NCBI GenBank assembly: GCA_027083015.1
Contig: JALWQS010000008.1
Span: 1-9,478 of the forward strand
Origin: Candidatus Woesearchaeota archaeon
GTDB lineage: Archaea; Nanobdellota; Nanobdellia; Woesearchaeales; UBA11576
DNA length: 9,478 bases
Reading direction: 5' to 3'
Shown one piece after another: positions 1 through 6,979 of this stretch. The translations under genes and the position numbers were made by a program. The notes beneath the pieces are model-generated. The model saw only the letters and a program-made list of their open reading frames with translations, was not told the origin of the DNA and did no database searches. The first letter of the stretch is position 1; each line of letters begins with the position of its first letter.

Positions 1-2
1 CC

Positions 3-326
3 TCTGTAGAGATCATCGATCCTGAAGAATTGACTGTATCTTCTAGGTACCTTTCCGGCATACTTAATGATTTTCTTTTGAAGATGCATGAGGATGCTTT
101 TGAGTTAAAGGATCTTTCTGCTCAGTCAAAACTTCTTGTTAAGAATGCTGATGCTATCGTAAGGAACTTCTTTAATTTTATTCTCAAGGAACCAATGTCT
201 AAAGAGGATGTTTCAAAAGCTACAGGAATTCCTTTGGCTAATGTTGTTGCTTTATTGGAAAGGTTTGAAAAGGCTGGTATTGTCAAAAAAGAGAATGATA
301 AGTGGTGTTTGACTAAAAATGGTTGA
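3..326 (+). CDS. C-terminal part of a winged-helix protein, 5' end outside window
   Basis: The frame is open from the first bases of the window, reading S-V-E-I-I-D-P-E-E before a TTG at 30, so this is the 3' end of a longer gene and the TTG is probably not its start. About 107 residues are visible. The last ~50 look like a winged helix-turn-helix: a helix, then a recognition-type helix around MSKEDVSKATGIP, then a helix and wing ending in KAGIVKKENDKW. The part before that is predicted helical. The gene overlaps scpB by 8 bases, which suggests translational coupling and a related role. In many genomes the kleisin gene scpA lies here, but this C-terminus lacks the usual ScpA ending (a conserved Phe-Gly-Asp-like wing), so I do not assign it to ScpA. 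A DNA-binding role is inferred from the fold only. Confidence 0.7.
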   Translation, partial: SVEIIDPEELTVSSRYLSGILNDFLLKMHEDAFELKDLSAQSKLLVKNADAIVRNFFNFILKEPMSKEDVSKATGIPLANVVALLERFEKAGIVKKENDKWCLTKNG

Positions 327-1878
327 TACATCTGATCTTAAGTTTGATATTAAAAAAGGGGTTGAAGCGATTCTTTTTGCGGCAGGTAAAGCTGTTCCCA
401 AGAAAGAGCTGGTTGATCTTCTTCATGTCCGTGATGTTCGTCCTATCAAGAAGGCTGTTGCTCAGCTAAAGGAGGATCTTGATTCTCGTGACTCTCCTTT
501 GATGATTGTTGAGGAGGATGATGGTTGGAAACTTACTCTTAGGGAAGCGTTCCTTCCTTTGGTTCAGAACATTAATCCTCACACGGAGCTTTCTAAGTCG
601 ATACTTGAAACTTTGGCTGTGATTGCTTGGAAACAACCGGTCCTCCAATCTGATGTCATAAAGGTTCGTACAAATAAGGCTTATGATCATATTGCTGAAC
701 TGGAAAAGCTTGGTTTTGTGACCAAAGAACGTCATGGAAGAAGTTATGCTTTGCGTGTCACCCCTAAGTTTATGGAATATTTTGATCTTCCTGATGATAA
801 GGCTGTCAAGGAATTGTTCAAAGGTTTTAAGGATATTGAGCTTGCTGTTCAAAAGAAGGTTGATGATTTTGAGAATGAGATCCCTGAAGGTGATAAGGCT
901 GAACTTCAGTCTCACACAGAATCTGATATTAAGCGTATTGCTGATGAGGTTGCTCGCGAGGAGCTTGGTATGGAACCTTTTGATGATACTCTTCCGCCAG
1001 TAGATTTTCCTGCTAAAAAACCTGAGTTGGAGATTTATACTGCAGGTTCTTCCACTACAGATTCTTCTCAACAATCTGCAGACCAGACACTTAATTCATC
1101 TTCTGACAATGCTGCTGATAAACCTACAGATGATAAACCTGCAGATAATTCTGATGCTGCGCCTGTCGATAAGGTTTCTTCCGGTGGAGCTTCTGTCGAG
1201 GATAAGCTTGCAGATGTTCCTGTTTCTTCTTCTGGAATCTCTTCTGTCTCTGTTTCTTCTTCTGGTTCTCAGGATAAAGATTCTTCAGCGCAGGCCGATA
1301 CTGAATCTGAAGCTGAAAAAGCTAAGCGTATAGCTACTGAACTTTTAGCTGAAGATTCTGCTGTTGGTAGTTCAGATGCTGGTGTGGTTGCTGGTAAGGA
1401 TGCTGTTAAAACTCACGATCTTCATCCGGAATTGGAAGATTTTATCTCTGAAACGTCTCCCGAAGAAGTTTCCAAGAGTAGTGGTAAGAGTAAGGATAAG
1501 AAAACAAACGGCTCTTTAACGCAGAAGACTTCTGATGCTGGTCTTGCTAAGGATGATCCTGATAAAGACGGTTCTCAAGAATCTTTGGATTCTGATAGCG
1601 ATCAAGAAACAGATGATTCAGTCTCTTCTAATGTTTCTGATACTGCTTCCCACGCAGAATCTTCAGTTAAGACTGCTGATAAAGATGACACACCTTCAGA
1701 TTCTCTTTCTTCTGGAAGTCAAGACTCTGACAGATCTGATGATTCTGATAAACCTTTACCTGCTGAGGAATATCCGGGACAGTTTGATGCGGCTAGTGAA
1801 GGATCTTCTGATGTTTCTTCTGATTCAAACCAGAACTCTGCATCGAAAAATGTGGGTGATGCAAAGAAGGGTGATTGA
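319..1878 (+). CDS. scpB: Segregation and condensation protein B (ScpB) with long acidic tail
   Basis: ScpB binds the kleisin ScpA and with SMC forms the prokaryotic condensin complex, which organises and separates chromosomes. Residues 10-80 form the first winged helix (KKGVEAILFAAGKAVPKKEL is the typical ScpB opening). Residues 90-157 form the second, with the family signature ILETLAVIAWKQPV and a C-terminal FMEYFDLPD. Residues 160-235 are charged and helical. From about residue 240 to 519 the protein is Ser/Asp/Glu/Lys/Ala-rich with no hydrophobic core, so probably disordered and very acidic. ScpB is usually about 170-220 residues, so the tail more than doubles it. The ATG lies inside the end of the upstream gene (8-base overlap), and a GGTG 11 bases upstream may serve as a weak ribosome site. 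The assignment rests on the first 160 residues. Confidence 0.88.
   Translation: MVDTSDLKFDIKKGVEAILFAAGKAVPKKELVDLLHVRDVRPIKKAVAQLKEDLDSRDSPLMIVEEDDGWKLTLREAFLPLVQNINPHTELSKSILETLAVIAWKQPVLQSDVIKVRTNKAYDHIAELEKLGFVTKERHGRSYALRVTPKFMEYFDLPDDKAVKELFKGFKDIELAVQKKVDDFENEIPEGDKAELQSHTESDIKRIADEVAREELGMEPFDDTLPPVDFPAKKPELEIYTAGSSTTDSSQQSADQTLNSSSDNAADKPTDDKPADNSDAAPVDKVSSGGASVEDKLADVPVSSSGISSVSVSSSGSQDKDSSAQADTESEAEKAKRIATELLAEDSAVGSSDAGVVAGKDAVKTHDLHPELEDFISETSPEEVSKSSGKSKDKKTNGSLTQKTSDAGLAKDDPDKDGSQESLDSDSDQETDDSVSSNVSDTASHAESSVKTADKDDTPSDSLSSGSQDSDRSDDSDKPLPAEEYPGQFDAASEGSSDVSSDSNQNSASKNVGDAKKGD
1117..1146 (+). repeat. 15-bp tandem repeat inside the scpB tail
   Basis: GATAAACCTACAGAT is followed directly by GATAAACCTGCAGAT, two 15-base units with one mismatch, encoding DKPTD-DKPAD. 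The repeat is in frame and suggests the disordered tail grew by slippage or short duplications. Confidence 0.8.
1221..1265 (+). repeat. 15-bp direct repeat inside the scpB tail
   Basis: TGTTTCTTCTTCTGG occurs at 1221-1235 and again at 1251-1265, exactly 30 bases (10 codons) apart, encoding V-S-S-S-G both times. The sequence between is also Ser-rich and similar, so this may be a decayed 30-base tandem duplication. Confidence 0.75.
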
Positions 1879-1880
1879 AG

Positions 1881-2030
1881 ATGGCATTCTTTTTTCTTGT
1901 TAAATGTCCTTCTTGCGGTAATAAGATGAAGTATCATTCCACTACTAAGATTCTTTCTGGTAAGAAGAAAAGGTGTGTTTATTGTGGTCGTTCATTCTCT
2001 GTTAAAGATCATGTTTTGAATGAGATCTGA
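1881..2030 (+). CDS. Small zinc-ribbon protein, 49 aa
   Basis: A short open frame, ATG at 1881 to TGA at 2030, encodes a 49-residue basic protein with two Cys pairs: C9-P-S-C12 and C32-V-Y-C35. This is the CxxC-(19)-CxxC spacing of a zinc ribbon, each pair followed by Gly as in zinc knuckles. The stretch between the pairs is Lys-rich (SGKKKR), which suggests binding to nucleic acid. It begins 2 bases after the scpB stop and has an archaeal Shine-Dalgarno match, GGTGAT at 1870-1875, 5 bases before the ATG, so it is very likely translated from the scpB transcript. Codon use (T-ending codons) matches the neighbours. Function is unknown; a small zinc-binding partner of nucleic acid or ribosomes is only inference. 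Confidence 0.78.
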   Translation: MAFFFLVKCPSCGNKMKYHSTTKILSGKKKRCVYCGRSFSVKDHVLNEI

Positions 2031-2069
2031 TCGTTTTTAAGCCTGTAAACTGCTTGTTTTGCGCATTCT

Positions 2070-2114
2070 AAAATTGGCGAATTCTTAGTTCTCAGACCGT
2101 ATAACGCCATTTTT
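2070..2114 (+). terminator. Hairpin between the scpB operon and gyrA
   Basis: TGGCG at 2075-2079 pairs with CGCCA at 2105-2109. After a T-T mismatch the helix continues as an A run (2070-2073) against a T run (2111-2114), with a 25-base loop. A T5 run also lies just after the zinc-ribbon stop at 2034-2038. Either could end the scpB transcript. The long loop makes the hairpin uncertain; it could instead be a regulatory site just upstream of the gyrA promoter. Confidence 0.3.
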
Positions 2115-2126
2115 CAAAAGGATAAA

Positions 2127-2134
2127 TTTATAAA
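2127..2134 (+). promoter_or_regulatory. TATA box for gyrA
   Basis: TTTATAAA is a near-ideal archaeal TATA box, preceded by a purine-rich AAAAGGATAAA that may include the TFB recognition element. Transcription should begin about 26 bases downstream near 2156, giving a leader of about 38 bases to the gyrA ATG at 2194. A weaker T-rich match near 2166-2173 is positioned for a leaderless start instead. Confidence 0.65.
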
Positions 2135-2193
2135 GGGGTGGTTTTTCTTTTGATTTGTTTCTGAGATATTTTTTACTTAATGATTGGTTTAAA

Positions 2194-4665
2194 ATGACTG
2201 ATGACAATACTGGAACTGATGCAGAGAATCAAGAGAACCCTATTGATGGATCTGAAGAGCGTATTATTCCCACTATTGTTGAGGAAGAGGTTAAACGTTC
2301 TTACCTTGATTATTCTATGTCCGTCATAATAAGCAGGGCTTTGCCTGATGTTCGTGATGGTCTTAAGCCAGTTCATAGAAGAGTTCTTTTTGCTATGCAT
2401 GGTTTGGGCATGTTTTCTAACAAGCCTTTCAAGAAGTCTGCTAGGATTGTGGGCGAGGTCATCGGTAAGTATCATCCTCATGGTGATTCTGCTGCTTATG
2501 ATACTCTTGTTCGTATGGCTCAGGATTTTTCTTTGCGTTATCCTCTTATTCAGGGTCAGGGAAATTTTGGTAGTATCGACGGTGATTCTGCTGCTGCTAT
2601 GAGGTATACTGAAGCTCGTCTTTCTAAGGTCGCAGAGTCTCTTTTAGAGGATCTTGATAAGGATACTGTTGATTTCCGTCCGAACTTTGATGGTGAGCTT
2701 AAAGAGCCTGTTGTTCTTCCTTCAAAAATTCCTAATCTTTTGGTGAATGGTTCTTCAGGCATTGCCGTTGGTATGGCTACTAATATTCCTCCTCATAACA
2801 TGTCGGAGGTTGTTGATGCTGCTGTTCATCTCATAGATAATCCTGAATCTACTCCTGAGTCTTTGATGCAGTTCATCAAAGGTCCTGATTTTCCTACTGG
2901 TGCTATCATCATGGGCACTTCTGGTATTAAGAAAGCTTTTACTTCTGGTCGTGGTAAAGTTAAGGTTCGTGCTAGGACTGTTATCGAGACTATCAAGAAT
3001 CGTGAAGCTATAATCATAAATGAGATTCCTTATCAGGTTAATAAGTCCTCTCTTATAGAGGAGATTGCTGATCTTGTGAGGAGTAAGAGTGTTACCGGAA
3101 TCCATGATATCCGTGATGAGTCTGATAGGGATGGTATGCGTATCGTTATTGAGTTGAAGACCGAAGCTACTTCTGATGTGGTCCTTAATCAGTTGTTTAA
3201 GCACACTCGTCTTCAGACGACCTTTGGTATAATCTTTTTGGGCTTAGTTGATAATCAGCCTACTGTTCTTACTTTAAAAGACATGTTATGGCATTTTGTT
3301 GAGCATCGTAGAGAGGTTGTTAAGCGGCGTACTAAGTTTGAGCTTGATAAGGCTGAGGACAGAGCTCATATTCTTGAAGGTCTGATAATAGCTCTTGATG
3401 ATATTGACGCTGTTATACAGAAGATCAAGGCTTCTGAGAATATTGAATCTGCACGTAACACTCTTATGTCTGATTACAGGCTTTCTGAGAAGCAGTCTAA
3501 GGCGATTCTTGACATGAAGCTGCAGAAACTGGCTTCTCTTGAGCAGTTCAAGATCCGTGATGAGCATAAGAAACTTTTGGAGCTTATTGCTGAGTTGAAA
3601 TCTATATTGGATTCTGAAGAGAAAGTCAATGATATAATAAAGTCTGAGCTTCTGGACGTAAAAGAAAAGTTTGGTGATGATCGTCGTACTGAGATTTCTC
3701 ATGAGATAGGGGAGGATCTTTCTATGGAGGACCTTATTGAAGATGAGGATATGGTCGTGACGATAACTCGTGCCGGTTATATCAAAAGGCTCTCTGTGGA
3801 TACTTATCGTAGTCAGGGTCGTGGTGGTCGTGGCGTGAAAGCTGCTTCTACTAAGGATGAGGATTTTGTTGAGCATCTCTTTGTCGCTTCTACTCATTCT
3901 AATGTTCTTTTTTTCACTAAGAGCGGGAACGTACATTGGTTGAAGGTTTATGATATTCCTGAAGGTTCTCGTCAGTCAAGAGGTAAGGCCATTGTTAATC
4001 TTCTGCGTTTGAGTCCTGATGATAGGATTTCGGCTTTTGTTCCTGTTCGTGAGTTTGATGATCAGCATTTTGTTGTTATGTGTACTAAGCGTGGTGTGAT
4101 CAAAAAGACTTCTTTGGAACAGTTCTCTAGGCCTAGGCGTGGAGGTATCCGTGCTATAACGTTAAATGCTGATGATGAGTTAGTGGCTGTTTCCCTGACT
4201 GATGGTTCTTTTAATCTTATAATCGCTACTCGTGATGGCATGGCTATCCGTTTCTCTGAAAGAGATATAAGGCCTATGGGTCGTTCAGCTGCCGGTGTTC
4301 GCGGCATATCGTTGAAAGGCAGTGATGAGGTTGTTGGTATGGTTTTTGGTGATGATGAGAAGACTTTGTTGACTGCAACTGAGAATGGTTATGGTAAGAG
4401 AACTTTGATATCTGAATATCGACTTATCAAGCGTGGTGGTGTTGGTGTGAAGAATATTATCTGTTCTGAGAGGAACGGTAAGGTGGTGGCGGTCCGCGCT
4501 GTTGATGTTGATGATGAGCTAATGCTTATTACGAAGAAGGGTATAATAATCCGTACTCGGGTTAAGGATATTTCAGTTATTGGTCGTGCTACTCAGGGTG
4601 TTCGTATAATGAAGCTCGATCCTGGTGATGTGCTTACGGACGCCACAAAGATTATTAATGAATGA
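2194..4665 (+). CDS. gyrA: DNA gyrase subunit A
   Basis: This is the breakage-reunion subunit of type IIA topoisomerase, which with GyrB introduces negative supercoils using ATP. The 823-residue protein is full length. Residues 25-510 form the winged-helix, tower and coiled-coil core; the catalytic tyrosine is Y138 in [12 protein letters not shown]. The quinolone-interaction positions equal to E. coli S83 and D87 are S99 and D103, both unmutated. Residues 518-815 make a six-bladed C-terminal beta-pinwheel, with repeats starting [50 protein letters not shown] and [10 protein letters not shown]. The GyrA box is Q541-G-R-G-G-R-G547, close to the QRRGGRG consensus, which argues for gyrase rather than topoisomerase IV. 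I chose the ATG at 2194 because the 13 codons upstream to a TTG at 2155 give a hydrophobic stretch foreign to the family. No gyrB is adjacent. The gene type is bacterial in origin in archaea (established); its codon use matches the neighbours. Confidence 0.96.
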   Translation: MTDDNTGTDAENQENPIDGSEERIIPTIVEEEVKRSYLDYSMSVIISRALPDVRDGLKPVHRRVLFAMHGLGMFSNKPFKKSARIVGEVIGKYHPHGDSAAYDTLVRMAQDFSLRYPLIQGQGNFGSIDGDSAAAMRYTEARLSKVAESLLEDLDKDTVDFRPNFDGELKEPVVLPSKIPNLLVNGSSGIAVGMATNIPPHNMSEVVDAAVHLIDNPESTPESLMQFIKGPDFPTGAIIMGTSGIKKAFTSGRGKVKVRARTVIETIKNREAIIINEIPYQVNKSSLIEEIADLVRSKSVTGIHDIRDESDRDGMRIVIELKTEATSDVVLNQLFKHTRLQTTFGIIFLGLVDNQPTVLTLKDMLWHFVEHRREVVKRRTKFELDKAEDRAHILEGLIIALDDIDAVIQKIKASENIESARNTLMSDYRLSEKQSKAILDMKLQKLASLEQFKIRDEHKKLLELIAELKSILDSEEKVNDIIKSELLDVKEKFGDDRRTEISHEIGEDLSMEDLIEDEDMVVTITRAGYIKRLSVDTYRSQGRGGRGVKAASTKDEDFVEHLFVASTHSNVLFFTKSGNVHWLKVYDIPEGSRQSRGKAIVNLLRLSPDDRISAFVPVREFDDQHFVVMCTKRGVIKKTSLEQFSRPRRGGIRAITLNADDELVAVSLTDGSFNLIIATRDGMAIRFSERDIRPMGRSAAGVRGISLKGSDEVVGMVFGDDEKTLLTATENGYGKRTLISEYRLIKRGGVGVKNIICSERNGKVVAVRAVDVDDELMLITKKGIIIRTRVKDISVIGRATQGVRIMKLDPGDVLTDATKIINE

Positions 4666-4684
4666 TCATTATCTCTTAATATGA

Positions 4685-4692
4685 TTTATTTT
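4685..4692 (+). promoter_or_regulatory. Possible TATA box for the THUMP methyltransferase
   Basis: TTTATTTT lies in the 65-base gap after gyrA. Its centre predicts a start near 4715, about 16 bases before the ATG at 4731. The match is weak, and read-through from gyrA is equally possible. Confidence 0.35.
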
Positions 4693-4730
4693 GTCCTGTT
4701 ATTGGTCAGGCTTAGTCTCTGATTTGTTTT

Positions 4731-5870
4731 ATGGTCTCTAAGATGAAAGGTTTGGTTATTACTCATCCGGGTTTGGAAGCAGTTTCTGCTAAGGAAGTGA
4801 AGGAGCTTATTGGTTCTGATTGTGCTATGAACAGTTCTGTTGCTCTGTTTGAGACTGATAAGTTTGAGGATTTTGCGTCTCTTTGTTATCGTTCTCAGTC
4901 AGCCATGCGTGTTCTTCATCTTTTTATGAATTTTGAGATCTCTGACCTGGAGGATGTTTTCGAGCCGGTCTCTGAATATGATCTTGGTGATTATCTTAAG
5001 GAGAAGACTTTTGCGGTTCGTTCTTGGATCGTGAATAATGATAATATTGATACGATGGAATCAGAACGTGAGGTTGGCGCTATTATCCATGATAAGTATA
5101 AGGCTTCTGTGGATTTAGAGAATCCCGACGTGACTTTTTTTATATATGTTTTTGAGAAACAGTTTTATTTTGGTGTTGACTTTGCTGGTTTTGATCTTAG
5201 TAAGCGGAATTATCGACTTTTTTGTCAGTCTGACTCTATCAAGGGAACTCTTGCTTATTCTCTTGTTCGCTTGGCAGGTTTTAAGTCTGGTATGAATTTT
5301 TTGGATCCTTTCTCGCAATCTGGTACTGTCTGCATAGAAGCTGCTTTTCACGCCTCTAAGAAGCCTATCCGTTTTTATGATAAGGACCGTTTTGCTTTTC
5401 ATAGGTTTCCTCAGTTTGAAGGTTTTGATTTTGATGGCTTTTTTGCGCATCATGACAACTTTTCTTCTGATAATTCCACAACTATCAATTGTTTTGATTC
5501 GCAACAGCGTCATGTAAGAGCTGCCGAGAAGAATGCTAAGGTTGTTGGTCTTAATAAGATGCTTACTTTTTCTCGTCTTGAGGTTGAATGGATGGATACG
5601 AAGTTTGATAAGGGTTCTGTTGATTGTATCGCTACCAATCCTCCCAGGCCCAGCGTTCATTTTACTCGCGCTTCTCTTGAGAAGTCTTTTCAGGAATTTT
5701 TTTACACGGCGGATTTTATATTGAAACCTGAGGGTAAGATTGTTGTTCTCGGTAAAAATTATCCTAAGCTTCTTGCTCTTGCTCAGAGATATAACTTTGT
5801 TCTTAAGGCTAATTTTGAGGTTTTTCAGGGAAAGGAAAAGTTCAATATCCTGATTTTTCATAAGGATTAG
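4731..5870 (+). CDS. THUMP-domain SAM-dependent RNA methyltransferase (Trm14/RlmL-like)
   Basis: This is probably an N2-guanine methyltransferase acting on tRNA or rRNA, of the UPF0020 family that includes Trm14/TrmN (tRNA m2G6) and RlmL. Residues 1-165 (beginning MKGLVITHPGLEAVSAKEV) match the ferredoxin-like plus THUMP RNA-binding region. Residues 168-378 are a Rossmann-fold catalytic domain: motif I is LDPFSQSGTVCIEAA (191-205), the acidic SAM-ribose position is D256 in NCFDSQQRHVRAAEKN, and motif IV is N303-P-P-R-P. The family more often has DPxCGSGT and NPPYG, so both motifs are variant but retain the key Asp, Gly and Asn-Pro-Pro. The start could be 4731 or the in-frame ATG at 4743 (MKGLVITHPGLE), which suits the family equally well. 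The exact substrate cannot be read from the sequence. Confidence 0.82.
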   Translation: MVSKMKGLVITHPGLEAVSAKEVKELIGSDCAMNSSVALFETDKFEDFASLCYRSQSAMRVLHLFMNFEISDLEDVFEPVSEYDLGDYLKEKTFAVRSWIVNNDNIDTMESEREVGAIIHDKYKASVDLENPDVTFFIYVFEKQFYFGVDFAGFDLSKRNYRLFCQSDSIKGTLAYSLVRLAGFKSGMNFLDPFSQSGTVCIEAAFHASKKPIRFYDKDRFAFHRFPQFEGFDFDGFFAHHDNFSSDNSTTINCFDSQQRHVRAAEKNAKVVGLNKMLTFSRLEVEWMDTKFDKGSVDCIATNPPRPSVHFTRASLEKSFQEFFYTADFILKPEGKIVVLGKNYPKLLALAQRYNFVLKANFEVFQGKEKFNILIFHKD

Positions 5871-5876
5871 TTTTTT
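5871..5876 (+). terminator. T-tract after the methyltransferase gene
   Basis: T6 follows the TAG stop directly, with further T runs at 5884-5887 and 5895-5899. T-tracts alone are enough for many archaeal terminators. The tract faces the convergent end of the RNase P RNA gene. Confidence 0.45.
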
Positions 5877-5911
5877 GTTCTTGTTTTATGGGTCTTTTTC
5901 TTAGAGAAAGA

Positions 5912-6239
5912 TGTCGGGTGTGGTTAAGCCGCCTTCTGTCAGCCGCATATCACATCTTATGTGACGATCGGCTGTTTTGACATTATACTTAGCGTCTTTT
6001 GACTTGCACAGGTTGGGGCTAGCCGTTTCATCCGTTCCTTTGGGATTGTCCGGGGGTTATCTCATCATGGTCGCCCATGACTTCGCACCCATCATCCTGC
6101 CCTTAGGTGGTCTCGTTTCTTAGCTGTTGCCGACCATTTCTGGTCCTGCCTTCCGACAGCAACCGCAAAAGTGGGCGGACTTTCCTCAGCATGAGAATTC
6201 TTGATCTTCTCATTCCGGTTGTCAGATCCACACCCTACA
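5912..6239 (-). ncRNA. rnpB: RNase P RNA (archaeal type A-like)
   Basis: This is the catalytic RNA of ribonuclease P, which removes 5' leaders from pre-tRNAs. Read on the minus strand, it begins with P1 GGGTGTGG (6235-6228), which pairs with CCACACCC (5923-5916) and extends by TGT/ACA across one mismatch. Next come a P3 hairpin ATGAGAA/TTCTCAT (6213-6191) and the conserved region GAGGAAAGTCCGCC (about 6188-6175). Its P4 strand pairs with the 3' element ACAGAAGGCGGCTTA (about 5939-5925). Other helices are visible: GACCA-GAAA-TGGTC (6145-6132), TCATGG-GCGA-CCATGA (6080-6065), both with GNRA loops, and CAGCCG/CGGCTG (5974-5940) enclosing GTCACAT/ATGTGAT. TGAAACGGCTAGCCCC is the typical internal conserved stretch. 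Length is about 328 bases, normal for archaea. Ends are set by P1 and by a TATA box about 26 bases upstream. It is the only minus-strand gene here. Confidence 0.95.
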
Positions 6240-6260
6240 GAACGCGGTTTTCATTGCTTC

Positions 6261-6270
6261 CTTATATTAT
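6261..6270 (-). promoter_or_regulatory. TATA box for the RNase P RNA
   Basis: On the minus strand the sequence reads ATAATATAAG, preceded by an A-rich GAA. Its centre is about 26 bases before the predicted RNA 5' end near 6239, the normal archaeal spacing. Confidence 0.7.
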
Positions 6271-6297
6271 TTCTGGCTGGCTTGTTCAGACCAAACC

Positions 6298-6305
6298 TTT
6301 AAATA
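6298..6305 (+). promoter_or_regulatory. TATA box for secG, predicting a leaderless start
   Basis: TTTAAATA is centred 26 bases upstream of the secG ATG at 6328, so transcription should begin at or next to the start codon. It sits about 30 bases from the opposing RNase P RNA TATA box. Confidence 0.65.
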
Positions 6306-6327
6306 TGGCTTCTCTCTCCTTGCTGTT

Positions 6328-6507
6328 ATGGCAAGAAACAATAAGATTAACCTGCCTTCTGGTATGGGAGGGCTTACAAGATATTTTGATGATTATAGCT
6401 CTAATATTGAGTTTAAGCCCGGTCATGTTATTATCATGGCCATTATTGTTATGGTTTTGATCATTCTTTTACATCTTCAGGGTTATGCTTGGTTAGGCCT
6501 TTCCTAA
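6328..6507 (+). CDS. secG: Preprotein translocase subunit SecG (Sec61-beta homologue)
   Basis: This is the small beta subunit of the archaeal SecYEG channel, a single-pass, C-tail-anchored membrane protein. The 59-residue product starts MARNNKINLPSGMGGLTRYF, matching the family pattern of a basic N-terminus, a P-S-G-x-G-G-L motif and an R-Y-F/Y-D/E box. Residues 31-50 (PGHVIIMAIIVMVLIILLHL) are the transmembrane helix, followed by a short GYAWLGLS tail. The ATG at 6328 is supported by the family N-terminus and by the TATA box 26 bases upstream; the ATG at 6305 is out of frame. It lies divergent to the RNase P RNA and 53 bases before NAC, with no clear promoter between secG and NAC, so the two may be cotranscribed. 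That would pair a translocon subunit with a ribosome-bound nascent-chain factor. Confidence 0.9.
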   Translation: MARNNKINLPSGMGGLTRYFDDYSSNIEFKPGHVIIMAIIVMVLIILLHLQGYAWLGLS

Positions 6508-6560
6508 GATGAGATCAATTAAGAGTTGATAGATAAGAGCTTATGGGTCTGTGAGTTAAG

Positions 6561-6899
6561 ATGTTTCCCGGAATGAATCCTAGAAAAATGCAGCAGCTCA
6601 TGCGTAAGATGGGTATGTCTCAGGTTGAAATTCCTGCTACTGAAGTTATTATCCGCACTCCTGATAAGGAACTTGTGATTACCGAACCTCAGGTTGCTAA
6701 GGTTAATATGATGGGTCAGGATACGATCCAGATAACTGGTAATATTCATGAGCGTGAACTTTCTGTTTCAGTGGATATCTCTGAGGATGATGTAAAGACT
6801 GTTATGGAACAGGCTAATGTCTCTGAAGAGAAAGCACGTGAGGCTATTGAGAAGCATAAAGGAGATCTTGCAGAGGCTATAATGTCTCTTCAGGAATGA
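6561..6899 (+). CDS. nac: Nascent polypeptide-associated complex protein (archaeal NAC)
   Basis: Archaeal NAC is a homodimer that binds ribosomes and shields emerging chains. The 112-residue product opens with MFPGMNPRKMQQLMRKMGM, the typical archaeal N-terminus, whose basic helix matches the ribosome-contacting region. Residues about 21-70 form the NAC beta-barrel (IIRTPDKELVITEPQVAKVN, then QDTIQITG). Residues 73-112 form a UBA domain (ISEDDVKTVMEQANVSEEKA onward, ending AIMSLQE), as in the eukaryotic alpha subunit. Length is normal. No strong Shine-Dalgarno or TATA box is visible in the 53 bases after secG; a weak GATAAG near 6531-6536 is at leaderless distance. The gene is followed by a T7 tract. 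Confidence 0.95.
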   Translation: MFPGMNPRKMQQLMRKMGMSQVEIPATEVIIRTPDKELVITEPQVAKVNMMGQDTIQITGNIHERELSVSVDISEDDVKTVMEQANVSEEKAREAIEKHKGDLAEAIMSLQE

Positions 6900-6906
6900 T
6901 TACCTG

Positions 6907-6913
6907 TTTTTTT
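6907..6913 (+). terminator. T7 tract after NAC
   Basis: A run of seven T bases begins 8 bases after the NAC stop, followed by more T-rich sequence up to 6956. It is a likely archaeal T-tract terminator for the secG-NAC unit. Confidence 0.5.
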
Positions 6914-6950
6914 GTTCGCTATTTTACTTTTCTTTCTTATTTCATTAGTT

Positions 6951-6958
6951 TTTTATAC
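6951..6958 (+). promoter_or_regulatory. TATA box for the gene at 6980
   Basis: TTTTATAC within TTAGTTTTTTATACTT is centred about 26 bases before the ATG at 6980. It therefore predicts a leaderless transcript and supports that start over the ATG at 6896. Confidence 0.55.
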
Positions 6959-6979
6959 TTCTTCATTCATATTTTTTGT

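Noticed and set aside
3..326. Calling the first fragment ScpA
   Set aside because: Position fits, but the visible C-terminal sequence lacks the ScpA ending and no N-terminal part is available.
466..1074. Minus-strand open frame of 202 codons opposite scpB
   Set aside because: It is an antisense shadow of T-rich third positions, with Ile/Leu/Arg/Ser-rich composition and no domain; the same holds for minus frames opposite gyrA and the methyltransferase (5115-5861).
2155..2193. Longer gyrA N-terminus from a TTG at 2155
   Set aside because: The TTG lies at about the right distance from the TATA box, but the added residues ([13 protein letters not shown]) are hydrophobic and foreign to GyrA, while the ATG at 2194 starts a typical acidic lead into [13 protein letters not shown].
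2194..4665. ParC (topoisomerase IV) instead of GyrA
   Set aside because: A near-canonical GyrA box and six full C-terminal blades point to gyrase.
6107..6460. Open frame of 117 codons on the + strand
   Set aside because: It crosses the RNase P RNA gene, both divergent promoters and secG in another frame, and has no protein-like pattern.
6896..6979. 28-residue N-terminal extension of the helical protein, starting inside the NAC stop
   Set aside because: It translates T-rich spacer (Phe/Ile/Tyr) that contains a T7 terminator and a TATA box. It could mimic a signal peptide, but the promoter spacing supports 6980.
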